From Palsa-506 sp963709075 (GTDB taxonomy: Bacteria > Actinomycetota > Actinomycetes > Streptosporangiales > Streptosporangiaceae): 64,000 nt of DNA. Within the stretch, counting starts at the first letter, position 1. Each line of letters starts with the position of its first letter. The position numbers and the translations under genes are program-made. Under the pieces are notes generated by a model. It was given only the letters and a program-made list of their open reading frames with translations, had not been told where the DNA came from and searched no databases. Of the stretch, positions 18,234 to 26,197 are shown one piece after another. The stretch spans positions 744,001-808,000 of the forward strand of contig CAVPUY010000005.1 in NCBI GenBank assembly GCA_963709075.1, read 5' to 3'.

Positions 18234-18852
18234 GACGCGCCTCCGCCCTGACCCGGCCGGCCGCCGCGGCTGCCCGCATCCTGGTGATCCGAAGCCAGTC
18301 CCTGCTCCGCCTGCCGGGACGATAGGGAGCGTCCACCCGCTTGGCGATGATGCCGTCGATGCCGTGCTCGCGAGCGGCCGCCAGCACGTCGGCGCCGTGC
18401 GCATCCCGGTACGAGTCGCCGGTCATCAGGTGCCTGCCGGACAGGCCAAGCGCCTCGAGCCGGCTGCGGCGCTCGTGGTAGGGCAGGCCGAGCAGGGGCT
18501 GCCCGTCGAGGTGCAGCACGTCGAAGACCATGTAGGTCACCGGTGCCTGCCTGGCTCGCCTGGCGGCCTCGGCCCGGCCGGAAGCGCTCAGCCGCCGCTG
18601 CAGGCGGTCCGAGCTTGGCCGCCCGTCCGCCCCGAGCGCGATGATCTCGCCGTCCAGCACCGCGGGCCGTGGCCCGACTTTCTCCCCGGCCTCGCGCAGT
18701 TCGGGAAACGAGGCGGTGATGTCCAGGCCATCGCGGCCGACGGCGCGGACCCGGCCGCCGTCGATGTAGGCGATGGCGCGCACGCCGTCCCAGTTGACCT
18801 CGTAGGCCCAGCCGTCGTCGTCGGCCGGCAGCGATCCGGGCGCGGCCAGCAT
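18223..18852 (-). CDS. ATP-dependent DNA ligase adenylation domain (LigD) with catalytic Lys replaced by Asn
   Basis: Only the nucleotidyltransferase domain of a LigD-type ligase is seen (about 209 residues). The motif I lysine that carries AMP in family members (KWDG) reads NWDG here (YEVNWDGVRAIAY), by an AAC codon where AAG or AAA is expected. Motif III/IIIa (YMVFDVLHLDG) and motif IV (GIDGIIAKR) are present, but motif V reads DWLRITR instead of a Lys-rich WLKVK, and the OB-fold domain is absent. As written it should not self-adenylate. Upstream it continues, through a one-base shift near 18895, from the phosphoesterase ORF; downstream it overlaps the polymerase ORF. No Ku gene is in the window. 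Confidence 0.82.
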   Translation of the reverse strand: MLAAPGSLPADDDGWAYEVNWDGVRAIAYIDGGRVRAVGRDGLDITASFPELREAGEKVGPRPAVLDGEIIALGADGRPSSDRLQRRLSASGRAEAARRARQAPVTYMVFDVLHLDGQPLLGLPYHERRSRLEALGLSGRHLMTGDSYRDAHGADVLAAAREHGIDGIIAKRVDAPYRPGRRSRDWLRITRMRAAAAAGRVRAEARREP

Positions 18853-18865
18853 CGGCTGGATGTCA

Positions 18866-19534
18866 TCAGGCAGCGGCTGGAATCCTTCCCGCGGCGGAAT
18901 CCATCCGGTGGATCATCCAGTTCTTCCCGCCTGGCAGGCCGCCGGCCTGGTCACCGGTTTTCCGGCCGGCCTGGTCGCCGGTCTTCCGGCCGGGTTTTCC
19001 GCCAGTCGAGAACAGCACGTAGCGGCCTTGGGCCCTGGCGCCGTGCAACACGACCTTGACCTCGGTCTCGGTCCACTTCTCCAGTTCGTAATCGCCGCGA
19101 TCCCAGATACTGACGTGGCCGCCGCCGTACTCGCCCCGCTGGATGTCGCCCTCGAAGCCGCCGTACTCAAGCGGGTGATCCTCGGTGTGCACGGCGAGGT
19201 GGTTCGTCCTCGGATCCTCCGGGATGCCCTTCGGCAGCGCCCACGAGACAAGCACGCCGTCGTGCTCAAGCCGGAAATCCCAGTGCAGGGCACGTGCGTG
19301 GTGCTCCTGGATGACGAAGGACGGCCGGCCCTGGCGCTTTCGTTTCCGCGGCCGTTCGCCGCCCATCGGCTCCGGTGTCCTGGCCGGATCGCGCTTGGCC
19401 CGGTAGGCGCCGAGCGGAGTTCCGCCATCGCTGGCGGGCTTGGCTGGACTGGCGGGCTTGGCCGGCTTGGCGGGCTTGGCTGGACTGGCGGGCTTGGCTG
19501 GCTTGGCTGGACTGGTACGTCGCGGCGCCGCCAT
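18866..19534 (-). CDS. LigD 3'-phosphoesterase module with repeat-built N-terminal linker
   Basis: End-processing domain that trims 3' ribonucleotides and phosphates before ligation. The conserved core begins at about residue 70: FVIQEHHARALHWDFRLEHD, VLVSWALPKGIP, HLAVHTEDHPLEYGGFEG and GGGHVSIWDRGDYE, with the metal and phosphate histidines all present. It ends at GKNWMIHRMD, where a doubled t near 18897 shifts the frame; in the other frame PPREGFQPLPDDIQPML leads straight into the ligase, so the two were one protein. Residues 8-35 are AKPAKPASP repeats from an 18-bp tandem unit. The DGDQAGRKTGDQ insert near the end is also duplicated. Confidence 0.87.
   Translation of the reverse strand: MAAPRRTSPAKPAKPASPAKPAKPAKPASPAKPASDGGTPLGAYRAKRDPARTPEPMGGERPRKRKRQGRPSFVIQEHHARALHWDFRLEHDGVLVSWALPKGIPEDPRTNHLAVHTEDHPLEYGGFEGDIQRGEYGGGHVSIWDRGDYELEKWTETEVKVVLHGARAQGRYVLFSTGGKPGRKTGDQAGRKTGDQAGGLPGGKNWMIHRMDSAAGRIPAAA
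19436..19515. repeat. 9/18-bp tandem repeat coding the AKPAKPASP linker
   Basis: Repeats of ggcttggctggactggcg and ggcttggccggcttggcg encode a Lys/Pro/Ala linker at the N-terminus of the phosphoesterase module. The unit is three or six codons, so the frame is kept. Confidence 0.85.
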
Positions 19535-19584
19535 GCCCGGCCCATACCCGGCAGATCCCTGCCTACTCCGGAAGACGGCAGCGG

Positions 19585-20364
19585 TCAGCAGCCGCTGATC
19601 GCCAGGAACTTCCCGATCATGACGTTGACCTGCTCAGGGACTTCGAGGTGGGCGAAGTGACCGGCCCCTACGGTCTGCCCGATGATGATCTCAGGAGAGC
19701 AGCGGCGCAGGTCAGCCGATGAATTAGCCGGATGCGCCGAGCCGATCGACAGCACAGGCACGGTGGCCGCGGCGAGCGCGCTGGCGCCGTCGAACTCCCC
19801 CATCACCCGCATGAGCTCGGCTGCGACCCGCGGCTGGACCCCGCGCACGTCCTGCATGATCGCCGCCCGGGCCGCCACATCGGTGGGCAGGAACATGCTC
19901 TTGACGAACGCCGTACGCCACGATCCGTCGTCGTCGGCGCGGACGGCGGCGACGGACTCACGGAAGAACGTCTTTGCCGCCTCGTTCGTGATCGGCGCCG
20001 GGTCGATCATCGCCAGCCCGCTGATCGCGCCTGGCTGGCCGGCGCAGACCAGCCCGATCAGCGCGCCGAGGCTGTGCCCGACGAGCACCGGCCGGTGCAG
20101 CCCGGCGGCGCGGGCGACGGCGAGCACGTCGTCCGCAAGCGCGGCCATCTCATAGCCGCCGGCCATCGCATCCGGCTGGCCGCTCTCGCCGTGCCCGGGC
20201 AGGTCCATCGTCGCGACAGCGTGGCCGGCGGCGAAATACTCGAATTGCGGGGCGAAATACGAGCGGTTACATGACCAGCCGTGCACGAAGAGCATTGCGG
20301 GCTGGCCGGCGCCTGCGCGCTGATAGGCCAGCCGCAGGTCGCCTGCGGATAGGTACTCTGGCAT
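19585..20364 (-). CDS. alpha/beta hydrolase fold protein
   Basis: Cytoplasmic esterase-like hydrolase of 259 residues. It has the oxyanion motif FVHGWSCNRS, PGHGESGQPD, the nucleophile elbow LVGHSLGALIG (serine near residue 95), and the final GAGHFAHLEVPEQVN with the catalytic histidine. Length and order match the haloperoxidase/menH-like group. ATG 20364 follows a gggagcag sequence. The downstream aldo/keto reductase ORF lies 18 bp upstream on the same strand, so they may be cotranscribed. The substrate is unknown. Confidence 0.88.
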   Translation of the reverse strand: MPEYLSAGDLRLAYQRAGAGQPAMLFVHGWSCNRSYFAPQFEYFAAGHAVATMDLPGHGESGQPDAMAGGYEMAALADDVLAVARAAGLHRPVLVGHSLGALIGLVCAGQPGAISGLAMIDPAPITNEAAKTFFRESVAAVRADDDGSWRTAFVKSMFLPTDVAARAAIMQDVRGVQPRVAAELMRVMGEFDGASALAAATVPVLSIGSAHPANSSADLRRCSPEIIIGQTVGAGHFAHLEVPEQVNVMIGKFLAISGC

Positions 20365-20382
20365 GCCTGCTCCCGTTGACGG

Positions 20383-21348
20383 CTAGGTCGCCGCGTCGCG
20401 CCCGATCGCCTGCAGGCGGTCGCGCTCATCCGGCGTCAGCGCCGCGGCGACCGCCAGCGCGGTGGCGTTCGCCGCGACCTGCTCCGGCCTGGTCGCCCCG
20501 AAAAGCACCGTCGTCACCGACGGGTTGAGCAGGGCGAAGGCCATGGCCAGCTGCGCTGGGTCGCGGCCGGCCTGGCGGGCGAAGGCGGCAAGCTCACGGC
20601 CGGCCACCACCGCCGGGACGAAGCGCGGGTTATCGAGCATTCCGGCAGCCCGGCCGGCCGCCGGGTCGTGCTCGTACTTGCCGGTCAGGATGCCGCCTGC
20701 CAGCGGGTATGAAGCCACGATCGCGATGCCCCGGCTGGCGGCTACCCGCTGCATCTCCGGATCCTCGACGGCCTCGCGCATGACCAGGCTGTACGGAGGC
20801 TGGGTGGCTACCGGGCCAGCGATCCCCGCCTTTCCGGCGAGCCGCCAGGCGAGTTCCATCAGCACTGGCGGCCAGTTCAGGGTGCCCCAGGCCCGGGCGG
20901 TGCCGGCCCGGATCAGCCCGCCGATCATCTCGACGGCGTCCGCCAGCGGCACGCCATCCGGCGGCACCTCGGTGTAGATCAGGTCAATGTGGTCCAGGCC
21001 CATCCGGCCAAGCGAGCCTGCCAGTTCCTGCTCCGGCGACTCATCCGGCCAGAACTCCCACCACAGCTTGTTCGACACGACCGTCTCATCGCGCCGCCAG
21101 CCGGCGGCGCGGAACAACTCGCCGAAGACCACCTCGGAGTAGCCGGTCGGGATCGGCGCCCGGCCCGTCTCGTCGTTGTAGCGGGCGTCGTCGAGGAACG
21201 TGATGCCGGCCTCGCGCGCCGCCTGCATGACGCGGATGCCCTGCTCGCGGCTGATCCGCTCGAAGGTGCGCCAGGAGCCGAGCGCCAGCCGGCTGACACC
21301 GATGCCGCTGGCGCCGAGGACAACGCTGGGGATGGCGGGTGCTGTCAT
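20383..21348 (-). CDS. aldo/keto reductase
   Basis: NADPH-dependent reductase of a TIM-barrel family, acting on aldehydes or ketones. The core shows FLDDARYNDETG with the likely catalytic tyrosine Y57, VVSNKLWWEFW with lysine K94, WGTLNWPPVLM, and the cofactor end LLNPSVTTVLFGATRPEQV. The usual catalytic histidine position reads IYTEVPPD, so the tetrad histidine is replaced; this seems a trait of a subfamily with DDARYND and may alter activity. 321 residues is normal. Same strand and close to the hydrolase at 19585-20364. Confidence 0.9.
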   Translation of the reverse strand: MTAPAIPSVVLGASGIGVSRLALGSWRTFERISREQGIRVMQAAREAGITFLDDARYNDETGRAPIPTGYSEVVFGELFRAAGWRRDETVVSNKLWWEFWPDESPEQELAGSLGRMGLDHIDLIYTEVPPDGVPLADAVEMIGGLIRAGTARAWGTLNWPPVLMELAWRLAGKAGIAGPVATQPPYSLVMREAVEDPEMQRVAASRGIAIVASYPLAGGILTGKYEHDPAAGRAAGMLDNPRFVPAVVAGRELAAFARQAGRDPAQLAMAFALLNPSVTTVLFGATRPEQVAANATALAVAAALTPDERDRLQAIGRDAAT

Positions 21349-21412
21349 GGATCTCCCTGGCGTCCGGTTCCGGAGGCTCGGTGCCTGGTGCTCAGTTGCC
21401 CGGTGCTGGCGT

Positions 21413-22270
21413 TCAGCGGGCCGCGAAGACGCCCTCGGCCGGGAAGGCGCCGGCCGCCAGCACAGTTCGGGTCATCGCCTTGCCGATCCTGATGACCTCC
21501 TCGGTGCGCTCGTCGCCCAGGTGCTGCCAGGGCGCCGCGGCCATCCGGTCGGTCTCCGCTTCGACGTGCGCCCGCAGTTCCTGCCCGGCCGGGGTGAGCT
21601 TGCCGTCGGCGGCCAGCAGGCCGCGGGCGGTGAGGTCCTCGGTGGTGGCGTCCCACTCCTGCTCGCTCCAGGCACGGCTGGACCTGGCGAAGCCGGGCAG
21701 GAATCCCTGGCCGGTCGCGGTATGGGTGACCAGCGCCTCGATGCCGCTGAGCCCGGCGGCGAGGAGTGCCGCGACATGGCCGTCGCCACGGTGCTCGCGC
21801 AGCAGCGACAGGCCGTGCCACAGCACCACGTGCGGTGCGTCCGGCCAGCTGAGGTCGGCGTGGCCGGCGAAGAGCGGCCGGCCCTCGGCGCGGCATGCAC
21901 CGGCCGCCTCGCGGACCAGCCCGGAGATCACGGTCAGATCGGCGGAGGCGATGCCGCCGGGGCCGAGCAGCCGGGTAAGGACAACGTCGGCGGCCGCGAA
22001 CCTGGCGTCGATGATGGCGGCCGGGCTGGCGAGTCCCCATGCCGCCGGGATGCAGCTGGCCACCAGCGCCGGGTTGAAGTTGTAGAAGGCAGCCGCCACG
22101 ACGCCGCCGCCAACCGCGCCCATCGGCGCCGACCGCCCGGCGAAGTAGCACATCCTGCCCGGCTTCAGACCGGTCGCCACCAGCCGCTCCTCGGCCTCCG
22201 GGGCGAAGTAGATCAGCGAGTGCAAGGCATTCGTGGCGTTGTGGGCGCGTCGCACGAGCGGTGAGGTCAT
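21413..22270 (-). CDS. SCO6745-family protein (helical, function unknown)
   Basis: A 285-residue protein of the actinobacterial SCO6745-like family, with no firm function. Features: N-terminal RRAHNATNALHSLIYFAPEA, GRMCYFAGRSAPMGAVG, AAFYNFNPALVA, a central HVVLWHGLSLLREHRGDGH, and a C-terminal RGLLAADGKLTPAGQELR that looks like a winged-helix-type tail. A TATGGT element six bases before ATG 22270 and no Shine-Dalgarno suggest a leaderless transcript. It is divergent from the MarR gene. Confidence 0.85.
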   Translation of the reverse strand: MTSPLVRRAHNATNALHSLIYFAPEAEERLVATGLKPGRMCYFAGRSAPMGAVGGGVVAAAFYNFNPALVASCIPAAWGLASPAAIIDARFAAADVVLTRLLGPGGIASADLTVISGLVREAAGACRAEGRPLFAGHADLSWPDAPHVVLWHGLSLLREHRGDGHVAALLAAGLSGIEALVTHTATGQGFLPGFARSSRAWSEQEWDATTEDLTARGLLAADGKLTPAGQELRAHVEAETDRMAAAPWQHLGDERTEEVIRIGKAMTRTVLAAGAFPAEGVFAAR

Positions 22271-22276
22271 GCCCGA

Positions 22277-22282
22277 ACCATA
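22277..22282 (-). promoter_or_regulatory. -10-like element for leaderless SCO6745-family gene
   Basis: On the minus strand TATGGT ends six bases before ATG 22270. No ribosome-binding site is present. Its spacing equals that seen at several other starts in the window. Confidence 0.35.
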
Positions 22283-22431
22283 GCGACCGGTTTCAAGATC
22301 ACGAGGACTGAGGGCTCGGGGGAACCCGTTCGAAATGGCGTTCTACCGGTTCTATGCCGTTGAACTCCGGATTCAACGGGTAGTGGACTCACCGCCCGGG
22401 CGGCGGGCAGGCGAATTCAGGTTGACTACCA

Positions 22432-22448
22432 ATGCATGAGTGATGCAT
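22432..22448. promoter_or_regulatory. candidate MarR operator (ATGCAT-N5-ATGCAT)
   Basis: Two ATGCAT hexamers are separated by gagtg, giving a 17-bp palindrome just upstream of the MarR start and downstream of a TTGACT (22422-22427) that could be a -35 element. MarR dimers typically bind palindromes of this size in their own promoter, so autoregulation is likely. Function is inferred from position and symmetry only. Confidence 0.45.
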
Positions 22449-22476
22449 CGTTAAATCGATGGAGGACTGGCTGCGC

Positions 22477-23076
22477 ATGCGTGACGACCGCCTCGAGAAC
22501 CTGCTCGGAGCGCTCGTCATCGCCCTGTCGGACTCGATGTCGGCGGCCGTGGAAACCGCCGCCGGGCGGCCTGGCGCGGCAGCCGCCGCGCTGGCGGTCC
22601 TCGCCCAGGAGCCAGGACTCGGCATCGAGCAGCTGCGGCTACCGCTGCGCCGGACGCAGTCAGCCACCGTCCGCGTCGTTGACCAGCTGGTCGCCGAGGG
22701 CCGGGCCCGGCGGCAGGCAGGCCGTGACCGCCGCTCGGTCGCCGTGGTCCTGACTGACCAGGGAACGGCCACGGCGGCAAAGGTGCTCGACGGCCGCAGC
22801 GGCGTCCTGCAGGTCGCTGTCGCCAGCCTGAGCCAGGGCGAGCGGGCGGCTCTCACCGCCACCCTGGAGAAGGTGCTGGCCAGCATCACCGCGGACGCGG
22901 TGCACGCCGAGCAGATCTGCCGGCTGTGCGATGTCGGGGAGTGCCCGCCTGCTAGCTGCCCGGTCAACGCGGCGGCCAGCGGGCCGCAGCCGGGCTCCCG
23001 GCCAGCGCCCCAGCCGATACCGGAAAGGTTCCGCAGCGATGAACACCGCACTGCCGCGGGCGACCCCGCTCGCTGA
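22477..23076 (+). CDS. MarR-type winged-helix regulator with C-terminal Cys cluster
   Basis: DNA-binding regulator: helical dimer part, winged helix with IEQLRLPLRRTQSATVRVVD as the recognition region and RRQAGRDRRSVAVVLTDQG as the wing. The C-terminal CRLCDVGECPPASCPV places four cysteines in a short span, typical of a subfamily that may bind zinc or sense oxidation. ATG 22477 has GGAGG 11 bases upstream; ATG 22459 is an alternative adding six residues. It overlaps the next gene by 38 bp and the palindrome upstream is its likely operator. Confidence 0.87.
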   Translation: MRDDRLENLLGALVIALSDSMSAAVETAAGRPGAAAAALAVLAQEPGLGIEQLRLPLRRTQSATVRVVDQLVAEGRARRQAGRDRRSVAVVLTDQGTATAAKVLDGRSGVLQVAVASLSQGERAALTATLEKVLASITADAVHAEQICRLCDVGECPPASCPVNAAASGPQPGSRPAPQPIPERFRSDEHRTAAGDPAR

Positions 23077-23638
23077 CCGGGACAGGCACCGTGCCTGCCG
23101 CCTGGCGCACACCTTCGGCGCGTCGATCGCGGTCACCCTCGCGCTGCTGCTGGCGGCCATGGCTCAGTTCCGGGCTCACCCGGCCTCGCTGCCGGCCCTG
23201 CTGGGGGCCGGCCTGGCTGTCGCCGGGCCGGCCGGGATCCTGGCGGATCTCGCGGTGCGCCCGGCCCGGGTGATGATCGGGGACGGCTGGCTCGCGGTCT
23301 CCAGGCTCGGCCGCAGCCAGCGGGTCCGCATCGACCGGCTAGTGAACCTGTCCGCGAATCCGCGGGTGGCAGGCAGCATCATGCTGGCCGACGAGGACGG
23401 GAACATGGCCGAGATCGAGGTCCGCTGCCTGGTCCGGAATCCGCTGATCTGGCAGCGGATGGCCCGCGGCGTCGGCAGCTCGCGCCGCCGCGGATCGCTT
23501 GATCTCAGCGGGCCCGGCGGCCGGCTCTGGGCCAGCGTCACCCGAGAGATGGACCACGCACAGCGCCGCGCGCTTGCCGCCCTAGACTTCGAGCCGACCG
23601 GAAAGCCAGCGCCAGGAACGAGGGACGAACATGGCTGA
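23039..23638 (+). CDS. membrane protein with two TM helices and PH-like domain
   Basis: A 199-residue hypothetical. After a short basic N-terminus come two hydrophobic segments (about 25-45 and 53-70), then a soluble domain resembling bacterial PH-like domains: IGDGWLAVSRLGRSQRVRIDRLV and SIMLADEDGNMAEIEVRCL. ATG 23039 lies inside the end of the MarR gene, with GGAAAGG upstream, so it is cotranscribed and coupled. Its stop overlaps the next start by 8 bp. A membrane or cell-envelope role is inferred. Confidence 0.7.
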   Translation: MNTALPRATPLADRDRHRACRLAHTFGASIAVTLALLLAAMAQFRAHPASLPALLGAGLAVAGPAGILADLAVRPARVMIGDGWLAVSRLGRSQRVRIDRLVNLSANPRVAGSIMLADEDGNMAEIEVRCLVRNPLIWQRMARGVGSSRRRGSLDLSGPGGRLWASVTREMDHAQRRALAALDFEPTGKPAPGTRDEHG

Positions 23639-24527
23639 TCAGCCAGCCGGCCAGCGGTCCGGGCAGCCGCAGGTCGCCCTGCTGGGCACCGGGATCATGG
23701 GCCTGGGCATGGGCCGTAGCATGCTGCGCGCCGGGCTGCCGCTGCGCGCCTGGAACAGGACCCCGGCCAAGGCGCAGGCGCTGGAGCCCGACGGCGCGGT
23801 CATCGCGAAGACGCCGGCCGACGCCGTCGATGGCGCCGCCGTCATCGTGACGATGCTGTCTGACGGCCCGGCGGTCCGCGAGGCGATGGCCGCGGCCGCG
23901 GCCGGCCTGCACGCCGGGCAGGTATGGGCGCAGGCCAGCACCGTCGGCGTGGCCGGCCTGCCCCCGCTCGCCGAGCTGGCCAGGGAGCACGGCCTGCTCT
24001 TCGTCGACGCGCCGGTGCTCGGCACCCGCCAGCCGGCCGAGCAGGGCGCGCTGACCGTTTTCGCGGCCGGCCCGGACGCGGCCAGGCCCGCGGCACAGCC
24101 GGTCTTCGACGCGGTCGGCCGCAAGACCGTGTGGCTGGGCGCCGAGGCCGGCCCCGCCACCCGGCTCAAGCTGGTCGTCAACAGCTGGGTGCTGGCCATC
24201 ACGACCGGGGCAGCAGAGGCCCTCGCGCTGGCCCGCGGCCTGGACATCGACCCGGAGCTGTTCCTGCAGGCCGTGGCCGGCGGCCCGGTGGACTGCGGGT
24301 ACCTGCAGAGCAAGGCAGCGGCGATCCTCGGCGGTGACTTCTCGGCCAACTTCGGCCTGGAGATGGCAGGAAAAGATGCCCGCCTGGTCAGCGAGGCCGC
24401 CAGCGCGGCTGGCATCCGGCTGGACGTGGCGCCCGCGGTCGCCGGGCGGTTCCGCCGGGCAGCGGAACTCGGCCATGCGGACGAGGACATGGCCGCGACC
24501 TACTTCGCCAGCTTCGACGGCGGCTAG
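23631..24527 (+). CDS. NAD(P)-dependent 3-hydroxyisobutyrate-dehydrogenase-family oxidoreductase
   Basis: Beta-hydroxyacid dehydrogenase family enzyme: N-terminal Rossmann domain with LLGTGIMGLGMGRSM, then VTMLSDGPAVREA and the substrate-binding DAPVLGTRQPAEQGALTV; the catalytic lysine is in RLKLVVNSWVL, though the usual N-x-x-K spacing should be checked. The C-terminal helical domain has DFSANFGLEMAGKDARLV. 298 residues is normal. It ends by a four-base CTAG overlap with the convergent NDH-2 gene. Substrate could be hydroxyisobutyrate, glyoxylate or an imine (imine-reductase-like). Confidence 0.88.
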   Translation: MADQPAGQRSGQPQVALLGTGIMGLGMGRSMLRAGLPLRAWNRTPAKAQALEPDGAVIAKTPADAVDGAAVIVTMLSDGPAVREAMAAAAAGLHAGQVWAQASTVGVAGLPPLAELAREHGLLFVDAPVLGTRQPAEQGALTVFAAGPDAARPAAQPVFDAVGRKTVWLGAEAGPATRLKLVVNSWVLAITTGAAEALALARGLDIDPELFLQAVAGGPVDCGYLQSKAAAILGGDFSANFGLEMAGKDARLVSEAASAAGIRLDVAPAVAGRFRRAAELGHADEDMAATYFASFDGG

Positions 24528-25834
24528 CCGGGCTTGCGGCGTGACCCTGGCTCCGGCATCGGCGGGTCGTCGTCCATGATGATGCCGCCGCCGTGGCCCC
24601 AGGTGAGGTAGCGGTACGTCAGGTTGATCAGCGCGGCGATCCGGTTCCTGTTGCCCAGCAGGGTCACCAGGTGCAGGCCGAGCCACGCCAGCCAGGCCAG
24701 CGTGCCGCGCACCCGGATGTGGCTGGGCAGCTGCACGACCGCGGACTTGCGGCCGATGGTGGCCATGATCCCCTTGTCGTGGTAGCTGAACGCCGCGGTC
24801 GGCCTGCCCGCCGCCAGCGCGGCGATCTGCTCGGCGGCGTGCCTGCCCGTCTGCAGCGCGGGCTGAGCGAGCTGCGGCAGCGGATTGCCGTCGATCAGCG
24901 CGATGTCGCCGACCGCGAAGATCCGGTCCTGCCCCTTGACCCGCAGGTCCGGACCGGTGACGAGACGGCCGTTCTTGCCCTGCGGCAGGCCCCAGTGGCC
25001 CGCGCCGTCCGGCGCCGAGACGCCTGCCGCCCACACCGTGAGGTCGCTGCCGAGCTCCCGGCCGTCGGTGAGGATGACCCGGTCGGCGGTGATCTCCCGG
25101 ATCCCGGTGCCCAGCATGACCTGCACGCCACGGGCCTCAAGCTGCCGCCGTGCGTACTCGCGCAGTGACGGGTGGAACGGGGTCAGCAGCTGCTTGACCT
25201 GCTCGATCAGCCTGATGTGCACCCGGGCCGGATTGATATCAGGGAATGCGCTTGCCAGCGCGATGCCGCGCAGCTCGGCCAGGGTGCCGGCCAGCTCGAC
25301 GCCGGTGGCGCCGCCGCCGACCACGGTGACGCTCGCCTCCGCCTTGTCGCCGGCCGCGCTCAGCCGCTCGAAGCACGCCATGATCCGGTCCCGCAGCGTG
25401 ACCGCGTCGTGCCTGGTGTACAGGCCGAAGCTGTACTTGTCCGCGCCGGTCACGCCGTAGTAGGCGGCGGACACCCCGGTCGCCAGGATCAGGTAGTCGT
25501 AGCTGAGCTTGCCGCCGTCAGCGAGCATGACCTGGCGTCCGGCCGGGTCGATCCCGGCGACCTCGCCGCGGCGGAAGGTGGCACCGTACTTGCGGGCGAA
25601 CCCGCGCAGCGGGAAAGACACGTCGCTCGGGTTCAGGCCGGCCGTCGCCACCTGGTAGAGCAGCGGCTGGAACGTACTGTAGATGTTGCCGTCGACCAGC
25701 GTTACCCGCATGCCCGCCCTGGTCAGCCGGGCCACGGTCGCCAGCCCGCCGAAGCCGGCGCCGATCACGACCACCCGCGGACCGCCGCCGGCCCCTGCGG
25801 GCCGTCCGAGCCGCCGCCGCAACATCTCGACCAC
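24524..25834 (-). CDS. ndh: type II NADH dehydrogenase (NDH-2)-like FAD oxidoreductase
   Basis: Membrane-associated non-pumping NADH:quinone oxidoreductase. FAD-binding VVVIGAGFGGLATVARL opens the protein, then LVDGNIYSTFQPLLYQVATAGLNP, ILATGVSAAYYG, NADH-binding VTVVGGGATGVELAGTLAEL and the FAD second motif RIFAVGDIALIDG. The C-terminal GLHLVTLLGNRNRIAALINL is the amphipathic membrane anchor. 436 residues is usual. ATG 25834 is chosen as the family start; a hydrophilic tail of Pro/Arg ends it. It is convergent with the dehydrogenase at 23631-24527. Confidence 0.93.
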   Translation of the reverse strand: MVEMLRRRLGRPAGAGGGPRVVVIGAGFGGLATVARLTRAGMRVTLVDGNIYSTFQPLLYQVATAGLNPSDVSFPLRGFARKYGATFRRGEVAGIDPAGRQVMLADGGKLSYDYLILATGVSAAYYGVTGADKYSFGLYTRHDAVTLRDRIMACFERLSAAGDKAEASVTVVGGGATGVELAGTLAELRGIALASAFPDINPARVHIRLIEQVKQLLTPFHPSLREYARRQLEARGVQVMLGTGIREITADRVILTDGRELGSDLTVWAAGVSAPDGAGHWGLPQGKNGRLVTGPDLRVKGQDRIFAVGDIALIDGNPLPQLAQPALQTGRHAAEQIAALAAGRPTAAFSYHDKGIMATIGRKSAVVQLPSHIRVRGTLAWLAWLGLHLVTLLGNRNRIAALINLTYRYLTWGHGGGIIMDDDPPMPEPGSRRKPG

Positions 25835-26020
25835 CTGCCCTCCATCTGGTGTGTCCGCCCGGCAACTGCCTACCCGCTGTTTCCCGGCAGCTAACCGCGC
25901 TGGTCAGCAGTCATTAGCGGCTTAGACCCGGCTAGTTACACCGTCAATTCCTGGCATTGTCTTGCCGGGGCCCGGGTAACTGACGGACGCCAATTGCCTC
26001 GCGTAGCAGAGGATCTGAAG

Positions 26021-26188
26021 ATGCTGGCCATAGTCGCTGCCATTATTTTCGCGATCGCGTTCAGCATCCGCGTCACTTCCACGGCTACCGACGTGATTCT
26101 CGCACCGATCAGCCTGCTGCTGGCCGGGCTGGTATTCCTGGCGCTGCCCCAGGCTCACTTCGGCGCGGCCCGAAGCATCGGCGACTGA
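26021..26188 (+). CDS. small two-TM membrane protein
   Basis: A 55-residue hypothetical with hydrophobic stretches MLAIVAAIIFAIAFSI and VILAPISLLLAGLVFLAL. AGAGGAT lies just upstream of ATG 26021; a TTG at 25994 in the same frame has no such site. It is 10 bp before the MFS gene on the same strand and may be cotranscribed. No function can be assigned. Confidence 0.6.
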   Translation: MLAIVAAIIFAIAFSIRVTSTATDVILAPISLLLAGLVFLALPQAHFGAARSIGD

Positions 26189-26197
26189 ACTGGAGTC

